A model generated the notes under the pieces. That model saw only the letters and a program-made list of their open reading frames with translations. It was not told where the DNA came from and made no database searches. DNA of 64,000 bases from Staphylococcus sp. NRL 16/872 (GTDB lineage: Bacteria > Bacillota > Bacilli > Staphylococcales > Staphylococcaceae). The position numbers were made by a program, and so were the translations under genes. Each line of letters begins with the position of its first letter. Positions within the stretch are counted from its first letter, which is position 1. This document shows, piece after piece, positions 22,879-33,267 of the stretch. The stretch covers positions 1,240,001 to 1,304,000 of the forward strand of contig NZ_CP119327.1 in the NCBI RefSeq assembly GCF_022815905.2. The letters are read 5' to 3'.

Positions 22879-25326
22879 ATGTCAGACCCTACACTATTTG
22901 ACTATTCAATGATTAAGGGGACAGTAGATGCTATTTTATTTCAGAACCAAGATAATTTTTATACTGTTCTTAAAATCGATACCATTGAAACGAATGAATC
23001 ATTTGATAACTTGCCCACAGTTGTAGGGTTCTTTCCAAATATTGCTGAAGGCGATGTTTATATTTTTAAAGGACAAGTGGTTGAACATCCTCGTTACGGT
23101 AAACAGTTAAAGGCTGAAACATTTGAAAAAGAGTTGCCGCAAACTAAAGATGCGATTGTGAGTTACTTATCAAGTGACCTTTTCAAAGGAATAGGGAAAA
23201 AAACGGCTCAAAATATTGTAAATACTTTAGGTGAAAATGCAATTAATGATATTTTGAATGATGCTACTGTTTTGGAAAAAGTGCCGAGTTTACCTAAAAA
23301 GAAACAACAGCAAATAGCTGAACAAATTAGCGCAAATCAAGAATCAGAAAAAGTGATGATTCGTTTACATGACTTAGGATTTGGGCCTAAGTTATCAATG
23401 GCGATTTATCAATTTTACCAATCAGAAACATTAAATGTACTAGAGAAAAATCCCTACCAACTTGTTTACGATGTGAAAGGTATTGGATTCCAAAAAGCTG
23501 ATACATTAGCGCGCAATAATGGAATAGAATTTAATGATCCAGAAAGATTGAAAGCAGGACTTCTATATACGCTAGAGGAAGAATGTATTAAACAAGGGCA
23601 TACATACTTATCTTATCAATTTGTGATAGAAGTTACACAAGAGATGTTAAGTGACCCGCGTAATGAAGAAGTAGTAGAGGGCAATCAATTAGAAGAAGTA
23701 CTACAAATTCTGGCGGAAGAAAGTAAACTTGTATTTGAAAATGACCGTGTAGCTATACCAAGTCTTTACTATTCCGAATTAAAAAGTGTGCAAAACTTAT
23801 ATCGTATAAAAACGTATAAAAATAAACTTAAAGAAATAGAACAGTCTGATTTACAATTACACATTGGTGAGATTGAAGACAGTAATAATGTGAGTTATGC
23901 GCCTTCGCAAAAAGAAGCGTTGCAAACCGCTATCAATTCCAAAATTATGCTCTTAACAGGCGGGCCAGGTACGGGTAAAACGACAGTTATTAAAGGAATC
24001 GTCGAATTATACGCTGAAATTCATGGCCTATCATTAAATTATTCTGATTATGAAGAAGATGATTATCCGATTGTCTTAGCTGCGCCTACTGGACGTGCGT
24101 CTAAGCGTCTTCAAGAGTCAACGGGACTAGAAGCGATGACGATTCATCGTTTGATAGGTTGGAATCAAGATACGCAACCTGAAGATATTTTAGATAATGA
24201 AATCAATGCCAAATTAATAATTATAGATGAGATGTCTATGGTAGATACGTGGTTATTCCATCAATTTCTAAGTGCCGTGCCTTTAGATGCACAAATTATT
24301 CTAGTAGGTGATGAAGACCAATTACCTTCAGTAGGTCCTGGTCAAATATTTAAAGATTTAATAGACTCTAATGCTTTACCACGCGTTAATCTTACTGAAG
24401 TGTATCGTCAGCAAGATGGTTCAAGTATTATTGATTTGGCACATCGTATGAAACATGGTGAACCAATCGATATTACAAAACGTTATCATGATAGAAGTTT
24501 TATTAACTGTAACGTTGATCAAATCCCCGATGTAGTTGAAAAGGTCGTTTCAAGTGCAGTGAAAAAAGGTTATGATATGAGCGACATTCAAGTGTTAGCA
24601 CCGATGTACAAAGGGAGCGCTGGAATCAAACGACTTAACCAGGTATTGCAAGACATTTTAAATCCTAAAAAAGATGATGTTAGAGAAATTGAATTTGGAG
24701 ATATTAACTTCCGAAAAGGAGATAAAGTACTCCAATTAGTAAATAGACCTAATGATAATATTTTTAATGGCGATATTGGCGTAATTGTCGGCATTTTCTG
24801 GGCAAAGGAAAATGCGCTCAATAAAGATGTACTTGTCGTGGATTTTGAAGGCAATGAAATCACGTTCACTCGTCAAGATTTATTAGAATTAACGCATGCT
24901 TATTGTACATCGATTCATAAATCACAGGGCTCAGAATTTCCGATTGTCATCATGCCGATAGTTAAACAATATTTTAGAATGTTACAACGTCCAATACTAT
25001 ATACTGGGCTTACTCGAGCTAAGCAATCACTCGTTTTATTAGGTGATCCAAAAGCATTTGAAATTGGCTTAAATACACAAGGACAAACGCGTCAAACACA
25101 ACTTCGCGAACTGATTCTTGCTTACTTTGAAGTTGATACGCCTTCTGAAGATACCTCTACGCAAGGTAAGAATGGTGAGACTGAGGGTTATGGTTTAAAT
25201 GAAGAAGCCGAAGAAAGTGCACATGATGTTCAGGACCGAATTGTGTTAAGTGAAGCAACGATTTATCAAATTAATCCAATGATTAATATGGGTGACGTTT
25301 CGCCATATGACTTTGTCGAACGTTGA
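22879..25326 (+). CDS. recD2: ATP-dependent 5'-3' DNA helicase RecD2
   Basis: The stand-alone RecD-type SF1B helicase of organisms without RecBCD; affects repair and fork progress. 815 residues: an N-terminal extension typical of RecD2 with helix-hairpin-helix elements (FKGIGKKTAQNIV and YDVKGIGFQKAD), Walker A TGGPGTGKTT (about 357), Walker B IIIDEMSMVD, VLAAPTGRASKRL, and the SF1 motif VI region HKSQGSEFPIVIM ... LYTGLTRAK. The last 60 residues are acidic and low-complexity. It starts 1 nt after the TPR gene. Confidence 0.95.
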   Translation: MSDPTLFDYSMIKGTVDAILFQNQDNFYTVLKIDTIETNESFDNLPTVVGFFPNIAEGDVYIFKGQVVEHPRYGKQLKAETFEKELPQTKDAIVSYLSSDLFKGIGKKTAQNIVNTLGENAINDILNDATVLEKVPSLPKKKQQQIAEQISANQESEKVMIRLHDLGFGPKLSMAIYQFYQSETLNVLEKNPYQLVYDVKGIGFQKADTLARNNGIEFNDPERLKAGLLYTLEEECIKQGHTYLSYQFVIEVTQEMLSDPRNEEVVEGNQLEEVLQILAEESKLVFENDRVAIPSLYYSELKSVQNLYRIKTYKNKLKEIEQSDLQLHIGEIEDSNNVSYAPSQKEALQTAINSKIMLLTGGPGTGKTTVIKGIVELYAEIHGLSLNYSDYEEDDYPIVLAAPTGRASKRLQESTGLEAMTIHRLIGWNQDTQPEDILDNEINAKLIIIDEMSMVDTWLFHQFLSAVPLDAQIILVGDEDQLPSVGPGQIFKDLIDSNALPRVNLTEVYRQQDGSSIIDLAHRMKHGEPIDITKRYHDRSFINCNVDQIPDVVEKVVSSAVKKGYDMSDIQVLAPMYKGSAGIKRLNQVLQDILNPKKDDVREIEFGDINFRKGDKVLQLVNRPNDNIFNGDIGVIVGIFWAKENALNKDVLVVDFEGNEITFTRQDLLELTHAYCTSIHKSQGSEFPIVIMPIVKQYFRMLQRPILYTGLTRAKQSLVLLGDPKAFEIGLNTQGQTRQTQLRELILAYFEVDTPSEDTSTQGKNGETEGYGLNEEAEESAHDVQDRIVLSEATIYQINPMINMGDVSPYDFVER

Positions 25327-25351
25327 CATTTAACTGAAAAATACTTAAAAT
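25323..25351 (+). promoter_or_regulatory. Promoter of the alaS T-box transcript
   Basis: TTGACA (25323-25328), exactly 17 nt, TAAAAT (25346-25351). The -35 overlaps the recD2 stop codon (25324-25326). Confidence 0.75.
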
Positions 25352-25357
25352 AAATTT

Positions 25358-25572
25358 AAATTCGCATGAAGATGAGTAGGCAATTTAAACACTTTTAGAG
25401 ATGCACTGGCTGGTGAAAAGTGCAAGGTTGATTGTTGAACGCTACTTCATGGTAGTTTCATAATGTAATTAAGTGATAAACAAAGATAGTATTGTGATAC
25501 AGTCATTGTGTTTATAACTAGGGTGGTACCGCGAAAACGTTCGTCCCTTGATTGAGGATGGGCGTTTTTTTG
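25358..25572 (+). promoter_or_regulatory. T-box leader of alaS
   Basis: T-box AGGGTGGTACCGCG (25521-25534) precedes a terminator (25535-25572). At the base of stem I, ATGAAG (about 25367) pairs with CTTCAT (25445-25450). Just inside, GAACGCTA carries GCT (25441-25443), the expected alanine specifier. Confidence 0.88.
25535..25572 (+). terminator. Conditional terminator of the alaS T-box
   Basis: AAAACG...GTCC pairs with GGAT...CGTTTT, followed by a T-run. Confidence 0.75.
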
Positions 25573-25618
25573 TTTTTCTTTAATTTTCAAAAATAAAGAA
25601 TGTTTAGGAGTGGAATAA

Positions 25619-28249
25619 ATGAAAAATTTAAAAGCAAGTGACATTCGTCAAATGTATATTGATTTCTTTGTTGAAAAAGAGCATATGGTTGAGCCTTCTG
25701 CGCCATTAGTACCAATTGATGATGACTCTTTATTATGGATTAACTCAGGTGTAGCAACACTAAAAAAATATTTCGATGGTCGTGAAACACCTAGAAAACC
25801 TAGAATTGTTAACTCTCAAAAAGCAATTAGAACTAACGATATTGAAAATGTTGGTTTTACTGCTAGACACCATACATTTTTTGAAATGTTAGGAAACTTC
25901 TCTATTGGGGATTATTTTAAAAAAGAAGCAATTGAATTTGCATGGGAATTCTTAACTAGTGACAAATGGATGGGTATGGAACCGGAAAAATTATATGTAA
26001 CGATTCATCCAGAAGATACAGAAGCTTACCGTTTATGGAATGAAGAAGTTGGTCTTGAAGAAAGTCGCATTATTAGAATTGAAGGTAACTTCTGGGATAT
26101 TGGTGAAGGTCCTTCAGGTCCGAATACTGAAATCTTCTATGATCGTGGTGAAGAATATGGTCAAGATGATCCTGCTGAAGAAATGTATCCAGGCGGAGAA
26201 AACGAACGCTATTTAGAAGTATGGAACCTAGTATTCAGTGAGTTTAACCATAATAAAGATAATACGTATACTCCACTACCAAATAAAAATATTGATACTG
26301 GTATGGGATTAGAACGTATGGCTTCAATCTCACAAAATGTTCGTACTAACTATGAAACAGATTTATTTATGCCTATCATTCATGAAGTTGAAAATGTTTC
26401 AGGCAAAAAATATTTAGAAGTACCTGAACAAGATGTGGCATTTAAGGTAATTGCTGATCACATTAGAACAATTGCATTTGCGATTTCTGATGGCGCATTA
26501 CCATCAAACGAAGGACGAGGCTATGTGTTACGTCGTTTATTACGTCGTGCAGTAAGATTTAGCCAAACTCTTGGAATTAACGAACCATTCATGTATAAAC
26601 TAGTAGATATCGTGGCTGACATTATGGAACCTTATTATCCAAATGTTAAGGAGAAAGCTACATTCATTAAACGTGTAGTGAAATCAGAAGAAGAACGTTT
26701 CCACGAGACTTTACAAGAAGGCTTAGCTATTTTAAATCAATTAATTGATAAAGCGAAAGCATCTACAAATGAAATTAATGGTTCTGATGCATTCAAACTT
26801 TATGACACTTATGGTTTCCCAATTGAATTAACTGAAGAATTATCAAGTCAAGAAGGCATTAGCGTTGATATGGCGACGTTCGAAGAAGAAATGCAACAAC
26901 AACGTACTCGTGCTAGAGAAGCACGTCAAAGTTCTCAATCTATGCAAGTACAAAGTGACGTATTAAAAAATATTAATACTGATAGCAAATTTGTAGGTTA
27001 TGAAACTACAGATTATCAAACTACATTAACAGATCTAATTTTCAACGGTGAAAAAGTTGAAAGTGTAGAGGCTGGCGAAACAATTTACTTTATTCTTAAA
27101 GAAACACCGTTCTATGCTGTTAGTGGTGGACAAGTAGCTGATAAAGGTACTGTAAGTAATGATAACTTTGAAATCGAAGTTCAAGAAGTAACTAAAGCAC
27201 CAAATGGCCAAAATTTGCATAAAGGTGTCGTTCAATTTGGACAAGTTACTGTTAACAGCGAAGTAGATGCAAGTGTAAATCGCGATGAACGTAAAGATAT
27301 TCAAAAGAACCACAGTGCTACACACTTGTTACACGCTGCGTTAAAAGAAGTATTAGGCGAGCATGTTAACCAAGCTGGTTCTTTAGTTGAAAGTGAAAGA
27401 TTAAGATTTGACTTCTCTCATTTCGGTCCAATGACACAAGAAGAAATTGATCGCGTAGAGAGACGTGTAAATGAAGAAATCTGGAGAGGCATCTCTGTTC
27501 ACATTCAAGAAATGCCAATAGCTGAAGCTAAAGAAATGGGCGCTATGGCATTATTCGGTGAAAAATATGGCGATATCGTGCGTGTAGTAAATATGGCACC
27601 ATTCTCAATCGAGTTATGTGGTGGTATTCACGTAGATAATACAGCTGAAATTGGTTTATTTAAAATTGTAAGTGAATCAGGTACTGGTGCAGGTGTAAGA
27701 CGTATCGAAGCTTTAACTGGTAAAGCTGCATTCTTATATTTAGAAGAAGTCCAAAACAAATTCAATGCTATTAAAACTCAATTAAAAGTTAAATCAGATA
27801 ATCAAGTCTATGATAAAGTAATCCAAATTCAAGATGAACAAAAAGAACTTCATAAACAATTAGAACAACGCAATAAAGAAATCACATCACTTAAAATGGG
27901 TAATATTGAGGATCAAATTGAAACAATTAATGGTTTCAAAGTACTTGCTACTGAAGTTGAAGTTTCAAATCCTAAAGAAATTAGACAAACAATGGATGAC
28001 TTTAAATCAAAACAACAAGATGCTATCATCATTTTAGCAAGTGAAGTAAACGGTAAGGTTTCACTAATCGCAACAGTCCCTAAAGAATATACCAACCAAA
28101 TTAAAGCTGGAGATATTATAAAAAATATGGCTCCTGTTGTTGGTGGTAAAGGTGGCGGCCGTCCTGACATGGCTCAAGGTGGCGGTACTGAACCAGAAAA
28201 TATCTCAAACTCATTACGCTTTATTAAAGATTACATTAAAAACCTATAA
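25619..28249 (+). CDS. alaS: Alanyl-tRNA synthetase
   Basis: A class II synthetase with editing. 876 residues: catalytic core ([17 protein letters not shown], about 80-96), editing domain with [11 protein letters not shown] (about 564) and the zinc cysteine in CGGIHVDNT (about 666), and the C-Ala/DHHA1 tail with [15 protein letters not shown]. All editing motifs are intact, so Ser/Gly-tRNA-Ala proofreading should be active. AGGAGTGG precedes the ATG. Confidence 0.97.
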   Translation: MKNLKASDIRQMYIDFFVEKEHMVEPSAPLVPIDDDSLLWINSGVATLKKYFDGRETPRKPRIVNSQKAIRTNDIENVGFTARHHTFFEMLGNFSIGDYFKKEAIEFAWEFLTSDKWMGMEPEKLYVTIHPEDTEAYRLWNEEVGLEESRIIRIEGNFWDIGEGPSGPNTEIFYDRGEEYGQDDPAEEMYPGGENERYLEVWNLVFSEFNHNKDNTYTPLPNKNIDTGMGLERMASISQNVRTNYETDLFMPIIHEVENVSGKKYLEVPEQDVAFKVIADHIRTIAFAISDGALPSNEGRGYVLRRLLRRAVRFSQTLGINEPFMYKLVDIVADIMEPYYPNVKEKATFIKRVVKSEEERFHETLQEGLAILNQLIDKAKASTNEINGSDAFKLYDTYGFPIELTEELSSQEGISVDMATFEEEMQQQRTRAREARQSSQSMQVQSDVLKNINTDSKFVGYETTDYQTTLTDLIFNGEKVESVEAGETIYFILKETPFYAVSGGQVADKGTVSNDNFEIEVQEVTKAPNGQNLHKGVVQFGQVTVNSEVDASVNRDERKDIQKNHSATHLLHAALKEVLGEHVNQAGSLVESERLRFDFSHFGPMTQEEIDRVERRVNEEIWRGISVHIQEMPIAEAKEMGAMALFGEKYGDIVRVVNMAPFSIELCGGIHVDNTAEIGLFKIVSESGTGAGVRRIEALTGKAAFLYLEEVQNKFNAIKTQLKVKSDNQVYDKVIQIQDEQKELHKQLEQRNKEITSLKMGNIEDQIETINGFKVLATEVEVSNPKEIRQTMDDFKSKQQDAIIILASEVNGKVSLIATVPKEYTNQIKAGDIIKNMAPVVGGKGGGRPDMAQGGGTEPENISNSLRFIKDYIKNL

Positions 28250-28251
28250 CT

Positions 28252-28279
28252 TTGTAATCAACTAGTGTAAAATTATTAT
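28252..28279 (+). promoter_or_regulatory. Promoter of ireB-ruvX-yrzB
   Basis: TTGTAA (28252-28257), 16 nt, TATTAT (28274-28279), immediately after the alaS stop. Confidence 0.55.
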
Positions 28280-28313
28280 GTAAGATAATTCGTATTAGAG
28301 GAGTGTCGCATCT

Positions 28314-28574
28314 ATGGAAAATATTGATAAAACAATGAAGTTTAACTATGAAGAAATCCCTAAAGAAAATGTCGAATCAGTCTTAAATAACGTACATCGA
28401 ACACTTGAAGAACGTGGCTATAATGCTGTAAATCAAATTGTTGGTTATTTATTATCTGGAGATCCAGCATATATACCACGTCAAAATGATGCCCGTAATC
28501 AAATCCGTCATATCGATCGTGATGTAATTATGGAAGAGCTTGTTTCAAACTATCTTAAAGAGCATAAGCAATAA
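28314..28574 (+). CDS. ireB: IreB-family regulatory phosphoprotein (UPF0297/DUF965)
   Basis: 86 residues. The family includes Enterococcus IreB, a substrate of the PASTA kinase IreK that affects cephalosporin tolerance; in that protein N-terminal threonines are phosphorylated. Here Thr7 (IDKTMKF) is the matching site. Conserved features: [20 protein letters not shown] and the NQIRHIDRD block. It lies in the standard alaS-ireB-ruvX-yrzB order. Its role in staphylococci is inferred from the family. Confidence 0.92.
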   Translation: MENIDKTMKFNYEEIPKENVESVLNNVHRTLEERGYNAVNQIVGYLLSGDPAYIPRQNDARNQIRHIDRDVIMEELVSNYLKEHKQ

Positions 28575-28577
28575 TTT

Positions 28578-29006
28578 ATGTTAGCACACAAGATTTTAGG
28601 TTTAGATGTAGGAAGTAAAACTGTAGGCATTGCAATTAGCGATTTAATGGGATGGACTGCCCAAGGATTAGACACTCTGAGAATTAATGAGGAAAATAAC
28701 GAATTTGGTATTGATGAGTTAGTAACAATTATTAAAGAACACAATGTAGGTTCAGTAGTAATTGGTCTACCAAAAAATATGAATAATTCTATTGGATTTC
28801 GTGGCGAAGCTTCGTTACAATACAAGGAGTTGCTACAAGAAGCATTACCAGATATAGAAATAATTATGTGGGATGAGCGCCTAAGCACAATGGCCGCTGA
28901 ACGCTCTCTACTTGAAGCAGATGTTTCAAGACAAAAAAGAAAGAAAGTTATTGATAAAATGGCCGCTGTATTTATCTTGCAAGGCTATTTAGACTCTATC
29001 CAATAA
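28578..29006 (+). CDS. ruvX: YqgF/RuvX-family nuclease (putative Holliday junction resolvase)
   Basis: 142 residues of the RNase H fold. Seen: [15 protein letters not shown] with the catalytic Asp at the N-terminus, [10 protein letters not shown], and [15 protein letters not shown] with the second acidic site. The family was proposed to resolve Holliday junctions; in E. coli YqgF also processes the 5' end of pre-16S rRNA. It starts 3 nt after ireB; its ribosome site lies inside ireB and is weak. Confidence 0.92.
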   Translation: MLAHKILGLDVGSKTVGIAISDLMGWTAQGLDTLRINEENNEFGIDELVTIIKEHNVGSVVIGLPKNMNNSIGFRGEASLQYKELLQEALPDIEIIMWDERLSTMAAERSLLEADVSRQKRKKVIDKMAAVFILQGYLDSIQ

Positions 29007-29020
29007 AGGAGAATTAAATT

Positions 29021-29335
29021 ATGACTGAACATAATCACGACCATAACTCTGAGTTAAATATTAGTAATGAAGAAGAACTATTAACATTATTTGATGAAGA
29101 TGGTAATGAAGTTTTATACAGAAAGATGTTAGAATTCTATCATCCAGAATTCAAAAAAGAATATGTTATTTTAGCCGAAGAAGGCGCTCAATCAGATGAC
29201 GATGATATGATTGAACTTATCCCAATGATTAATGAACCTGATGAATCAGGCGACGGTGGTAAATTAGTACCAATCGAAACTGATGAAGAATGGGATATGA
29301 TTGAAGAAGTCGTTAATACAAACATGGAAGAGTAG
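29021..29335 (+). CDS. DUF1292 protein YrzB (UPF0473)
   Basis: 104 residues, very acidic, with the DUF1292 core [29 protein letters not shown] near residues 24-52 (only partly shown by LFDEDGNEV). Function unknown; always found with ireB and ruvX in Firmicutes, as here. The N-terminus has a His-rich patch (TEHNHDHN). No membrane segment. Good ribosome site AAAGGAG. Confidence 0.9.
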   Translation: MTEHNHDHNSELNISNEEELLTLFDEDGNEVLYRKMLEFYHPEFKKEYVILAEEGAQSDDDDMIELIPMINEPDESGDGGKLVPIETDEEWDMIEEVVNTNMEE

Positions 29336-29384
29336 AGATTTAATAGCTATTCTGTTCATGTAAAATTGAATAATAAATGTTAGT

Positions 29385-29423
29385 CTCCTCCATATTATGA
29401 ATTGATTATGGAGGAGTTTTTTT
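29385..29423 (+). terminator. Terminator after yrzB
   Basis: CTCCTCCAT (29385-29393) pairs with ATGGAGGAG (29408-29416), then seven T. Confidence 0.92.
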
Positions 29424-29436
29424 GCGCTATATTTAT

Positions 29437-29464
29437 TTGTCAATCTGCGCAGTAGGGTTATAAT
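29437..29464 (+). promoter_or_regulatory. Strong promoter about 250 nt before trmR
   Basis: TTGTCA (29437-29442), 16 nt, TATAAT (29459-29464). Transcription would start near 29471, leaving a leader of about 243 nt before the trmR ATG. Confidence 0.65.
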
Positions 29465-29470
29465 TTCGAA

Positions 29471-29713
29471 AATTTTTGTAGTATGATTGTTTCAAAACAG
29501 ATAGAAAGGCCTCGTTTTCCAAATTCGTTCTTAAATTTAGTTTGAAACTATGGTAAAATATATAAAGTTTAAATCTTATAAGCATATATTAATCATTCAA
29601 TCAGTCATTAAATATATAAGTTTTCGAGTTAAAACTTATTTTAAGAAGTAAAACTTCCAGTAAATAGACTGATTATTTTTAATGTTATTTTGTATTTTAA
29701 AAGGAAGTAAAAA
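29471..29713 (+). other. Long untranslated leader before trmR
   Basis: A gene-free AT-rich stretch. It contains GTTTCAAA (about 29489) complementary to TTTGAAAC (about 29541), the palindrome TAGTTTGAAACTA, and TAAAAT (29554), which may mark a second promoter. No RNA family is recognised. Confidence 0.4.
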
Positions 29714-30349
29714 ATGGAAGCAAATCAACAGTATTTACTTGAAATACATGAAAAAACAAATAATCATATTGAAGAATTAAGAGCTTATGCTGAAGAACAT
29801 GCTGTACCTATTATTGATAGATTATCTCTTGAACTAGTCAAACAATTAATAAGAATACATCAAGCTAAAAATATACTTGAGATAGGAACGGCTATCGGCT
29901 ACAGTTCAATGCAATTCGCTTCAATTTCAGAAGATATAAGCATAACAACAATTGAACGTGATGAAGATATGATTCAACAAGCTAAATCAAATTTTGAAAA
30001 ATTTGGTTACAATAAACAAATTAGACTTATTGAAGGTAATGCATTAGAACAATATACCAATGTGGATGACCAAGAATACGATATTATATTTATTGATGCG
30101 GCAAAAGCACAATCCAAAAAATTCTTTGAACTATATACACCTTTACTTAAAAAAGGTGGTCTTGTCATTACAGATAATGTACTTTATCACGGGTTCGTAG
30201 CGGATATAGAGGTTGTACGCTCTAGAAATGTTAAACAAATGGTCAAAAAAGTGCAAAAATTTAATGCTTGGTTAATGACACAAGAAAATTATCAAACTAA
30301 TTTTGTAAATATGGATGATGGGTTAGCCATATCTATTAAAGGAGAATAA
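29714..30349 (+). CDS. trmR: tRNA 5-hydroxyuridine methyltransferase TrmR (YrrM)
   Basis: A SAM-dependent O-methyltransferase that in B. subtilis converts ho5U34 to mo5U34 in several tRNAs. 211 residues with the SAM motif ILEIGTAIGYSSM (about 56-68), TTIERDEDM and the metal-site block IIFIDAAKAQSKKF ... ITDNVLYHG, as in the caffeoyl-CoA/catechol O-methyltransferase family. It lies 2 nt before trhP1, whose product makes its substrate nucleoside; that context supports the assignment. Confidence 0.9.
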   Translation: MEANQQYLLEIHEKTNNHIEELRAYAEEHAVPIIDRLSLELVKQLIRIHQAKNILEIGTAIGYSSMQFASISEDISITTIERDEDMIQQAKSNFEKFGYNKQIRLIEGNALEQYTNVDDQEYDIIFIDAAKAQSKKFFELYTPLLKKGGLVITDNVLYHGFVADIEVVRSRNVKQMVKKVQKFNAWLMTQENYQTNFVNMDDGLAISIKGE

Positions 30350-30351
30350 AT

Positions 30352-31275
30352 ATGACAGAATTACTAGTTACTCCTAAATCACTGGCTCATATGGAAACAT
30401 TAATTGATTTAGGTGCTGATGCATTTGTTATTGGAGAAGAAAAGTTTGGGTTACGATTAGCAGGAGAATTTAATCGTGACGATATTAAACAAGCTGTTAA
30501 ATTAGCACATGATAACGAGAAAAAAGTTTATGTTGCTGTAAATGGCATTTTCCATAATTATCATTTAAATGCGCTTGAAGATTATATTAATTTTTTACAT
30601 GAAGTCAACGTCGATCGAATTATATTTGGTGATCCAGCTGTAGTGATGTTCGTTAAGCAACAAAATAATCCAATTCCACTAAATTGGGACGCTGAAACTA
30701 TTGTAACAAACTACTTCCAATGTAATTATTGGGGAAAAAGAGGCGCACAAAGAGCAGTATTAGCGCGTGAATTAAACTTAGATGAAATTATTAATATTAA
30801 AGAAAATGCTGATGTAGAAATTGAAGTTCAGGTACATGGCATGACTTGTATGTTCCAATCTAAACGTATGTTACTTGGCAATTATTATACATTCCAAGAT
30901 AGACAAATGAAGATTCAACGTGATAAAGACGATACTGAGTTATTATTATATGATGAAGAACGTGATAATAAATATCCTGTGTTCGAAGATTATAATGGTA
31001 CACATATTATGTCACCTAATGATATTTGCTTAATAGAAGAACTTGAGCCGTTCTTTGAGGCTGACATTGATTCATTTAAAATTGATGGCGTCTTGCAAAG
31101 TGAAGAATATATTAACACTGTAACGACTCAATATAGAGAAGCTATAGATTTATATAATGAAGATCCTGAAGCATATGAAGATGAAAAATTTATGTTAGTA
31201 GATCCTATTGAAGAAATTCAACCAGAACATCGTCCAATCGATGAAGGATTTTTATACAAACAAACTGTTTATTAA
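30352..31275 (+). CDS. trhP1: U32-family tRNA hydroxylation protein TrhP1 (YrrN)
   Basis: 307 residues of the peptidase U32 family. With its partner it forms 5-hydroxyuridine at tRNA position 34 in B. subtilis. Seen: TIM-barrel start LLVTPKSLAHMETLIDLGADAF, and VHGMTCMFQSKRMLL in the place where the partner has its cysteine cluster. Only one cysteine remains there, so TrhP1 probably lacks its own Fe-S cluster and acts as a paired subunit. The old label 'protease' is not supported by the pathway context. Confidence 0.88.
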   Translation: MTELLVTPKSLAHMETLIDLGADAFVIGEEKFGLRLAGEFNRDDIKQAVKLAHDNEKKVYVAVNGIFHNYHLNALEDYINFLHEVNVDRIIFGDPAVVMFVKQQNNPIPLNWDAETIVTNYFQCNYWGKRGAQRAVLARELNLDEIINIKENADVEIEVQVHGMTCMFQSKRMLLGNYYTFQDRQMKIQRDKDDTELLLYDEERDNKYPVFEDYNGTHIMSPNDICLIEELEPFFEADIDSFKIDGVLQSEEYINTVTTQYREAIDLYNEDPEAYEDEKFMLVDPIEEIQPEHRPIDEGFLYKQTVY

Positions 31276-31290
31276 AAGGGAGGCGCTTAT

Positions 31291-32559
31291 ATGAAAACAT
31301 TAACTGAAATTAATTCAACAAGTAAAGCTAAAGTTAAAAAACCTGAATTATTAGCGCCTGCTGGTAATTTAGAAAAATTAAAAATTGCTGTACATTATGG
31401 CGCAGACGCTGTGTTCCTAGGTGGACAAGAATATGGTTTAAGATCTAACGCGGATAACTTTACTTTATCAGAAATTAAAGAAGGCGTAGAATTCGCTAAT
31501 CAGTATGGCGCAAAAATCTATGTCACTACAAATATTATTGCACATGATGAAAATATCGACGGCTTAGAATCTTATTTAATGGAATTAGATGCAACTGGTG
31601 CAACTGGAATCATAGTGGCTGATCCACTTATTATTGAAACATGTAAACGCGTAGCACCAAGATTAGAAATTCATCTATCTACACAGCAATCTCTTTCTAA
31701 TTATAAAGCAGTAGAATATTGGAAAGAGGAAGGATTAGATCGCGTAGTATTAGCACGTGAAACAGGTGCTATGGAAATGAAAGAAATGAAAGAAAATGTA
31801 GATATTGAAATTGAGGCATTTATTCATGGTGCGATGTGTATCGCTTATTCAGGTAGATGTACGCTTAGTAACCATATGACGGCACGAGACTCTAATAGAG
31901 GTGGTTGCTGTCAAAGTTGTCGTTGGGATTATGATCTACTTTCTGTCGATGAAGATGGAGAATTAGATTTGTATTATCAAGATGGTGAGGTTGTACCGTT
32001 CGCCATGAGCCCTAAAGATTTAAAATTAGTAGAATCAATTCCACAAATGATGGACATCGGTATCGATTCACTTAAAATCGAAGGTCGTATGAAATCAATT
32101 CACTATATTGCTACGGTAGTTTCAGTTTATCGAAAGGTTATCGATGCATATGCAGAAGATCCTGAGAATTTTAAAATTAAACCTGAGTGGTTAATCGAAT
32201 TAGATAAATGTGCTAATAGAGATACTGCGCCAGCTTTCTTTGAAGGTACACCTGGATATGAAGAGCAAATGTTTGGTTTACAGCAAAATAAAAAATCACC
32301 TTATGATTTTTGTGGGCTAGTATTAGATTATGATGCTGAGTCTCAAATGGCAACTATCCAACAGCGTAACCATTTTAAACCTGGTCAAGAAATTGAATTC
32401 TTCGGACCTGAAATTGAAAGTTTTAATCAAGTTATCGATGACATATATGATGAAGAAGGAAATCGCCTGGATGCTGCACGTCATCCACTTCAAATAGTTC
32501 AAATCAAAGTGAAACATCCTATTTATCCTAACAACATGATGAGAAAGGAAGTCGGATAA
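31291..32559 (+). CDS. trhP2: U32-family tRNA hydroxylation protein TrhP2 (YrrO)
   Basis: 422 residues, the larger U32 subunit. N-terminal [28 protein letters not shown] is the U32 hallmark (first part [11 protein letters not shown]). Cys183, Cys190, Cys206, Cys207 and Cys210 (MCIAYSGRC ... GGCCQSC) provide candidate Fe-S ligands. A C-terminal beta domain (about 335-420, [12 protein letters not shown]) follows the barrel. It follows trhP1 by 15 nt and overlaps udk by one base. Role: prephenate-dependent U34 hydroxylation, known from B. subtilis and E. coli homologues. Confidence 0.9.
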   Translation: MKTLTEINSTSKAKVKKPELLAPAGNLEKLKIAVHYGADAVFLGGQEYGLRSNADNFTLSEIKEGVEFANQYGAKIYVTTNIIAHDENIDGLESYLMELDATGATGIIVADPLIIETCKRVAPRLEIHLSTQQSLSNYKAVEYWKEEGLDRVVLARETGAMEMKEMKENVDIEIEAFIHGAMCIAYSGRCTLSNHMTARDSNRGGCCQSCRWDYDLLSVDEDGELDLYYQDGEVVPFAMSPKDLKLVESIPQMMDIGIDSLKIEGRMKSIHYIATVVSVYRKVIDAYAEDPENFKIKPEWLIELDKCANRDTAPAFFEGTPGYEEQMFGLQQNKKSPYDFCGLVLDYDAESQMATIQQRNHFKPGQEIEFFGPEIESFNQVIDDIYDEEGNRLDAARHPLQIVQIKVKHPIYPNNMMRKEVG

Positions 32560-33182
32560 TGTCGAACACAACAATTATTGGAATTGCAGGCGGATCTGGC
32601 TCAGGCAAAACTACAGTTACTAATGAAATTATGAAGAATTTAGAAGGACATAGCGTAGCTTTATTAGCACAGGATTATTATTATAAAGATCAATCACATT
32701 TAACTTTTGAAGAACGTTTAGAAACGAACTACGACCATCCTTTCGCTTTTGATAATGATTTATTAATAGAAAATTTAAAAGACCTACGCAACGGTCATGC
32801 CGTGGAAGTTCCTACTTATGACTACACTAACCACACAAGAAGTGATGAAACAATTGCATTTGAGCCTAAAGATGTTATTATCGTAGAAGGAATATTTGCA
32901 TTAGAAAATAAAACTTTACGTGATATGATGGATGTTAAAATATATGTTGATACTGATGCCGACTTAAGAATCTTACGCCGTTTAGTGCGAGATACAAAAG
33001 AGCGTGGACGCTCAATGGAATCAGTTATTAATCAATATTTAAATGTTGTCAGACCTATGCATAATCAATTTATTGAACCAACTAAACGTTATGCAGATAT
33101 TATTATTCCAGAAGGTGGAAGTAATAAGGTCGCAATAGATATTATGACAACCAAAATCCAAACACTTGTAAGTAAGCAATAG
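32559..33182 (+). CDS. udk: Uridine kinase
   Basis: Phosphorylates uridine and cytidine in pyrimidine salvage. 207 residues; P-loop GGSGSGKTT (about 9-17), the YDHPFAFD substrate loop, [11 protein letters not shown], and lid region [13 protein letters not shown]. The ATG overlaps the trhP2 stop (TAATG), so the two are translationally coupled. Confidence 0.96.
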   Translation: MSNTTIIGIAGGSGSGKTTVTNEIMKNLEGHSVALLAQDYYYKDQSHLTFEERLETNYDHPFAFDNDLLIENLKDLRNGHAVEVPTYDYTNHTRSDETIAFEPKDVIIVEGIFALENKTLRDMMDVKIYVDTDADLRILRRLVRDTKERGRSMESVINQYLNVVRPMHNQFIEPTKRYADIIIPEGGSNKVAIDIMTTKIQTLVSKQ

Positions 33183-33267
33183 CTTACGAGTAACTCAATA
33201 TTACAACTAACTTATTTTATTTATTTTGAAAAGTTAAATATTAGTATGGGAAAAGGAAGATGACATA

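Noticed and set aside
30352..32559. Secreted collagenase-like U32 peptidases
   Set aside because: No signal peptide; operon partner TrmR and cysteine cluster fit tRNA hydroxylation.
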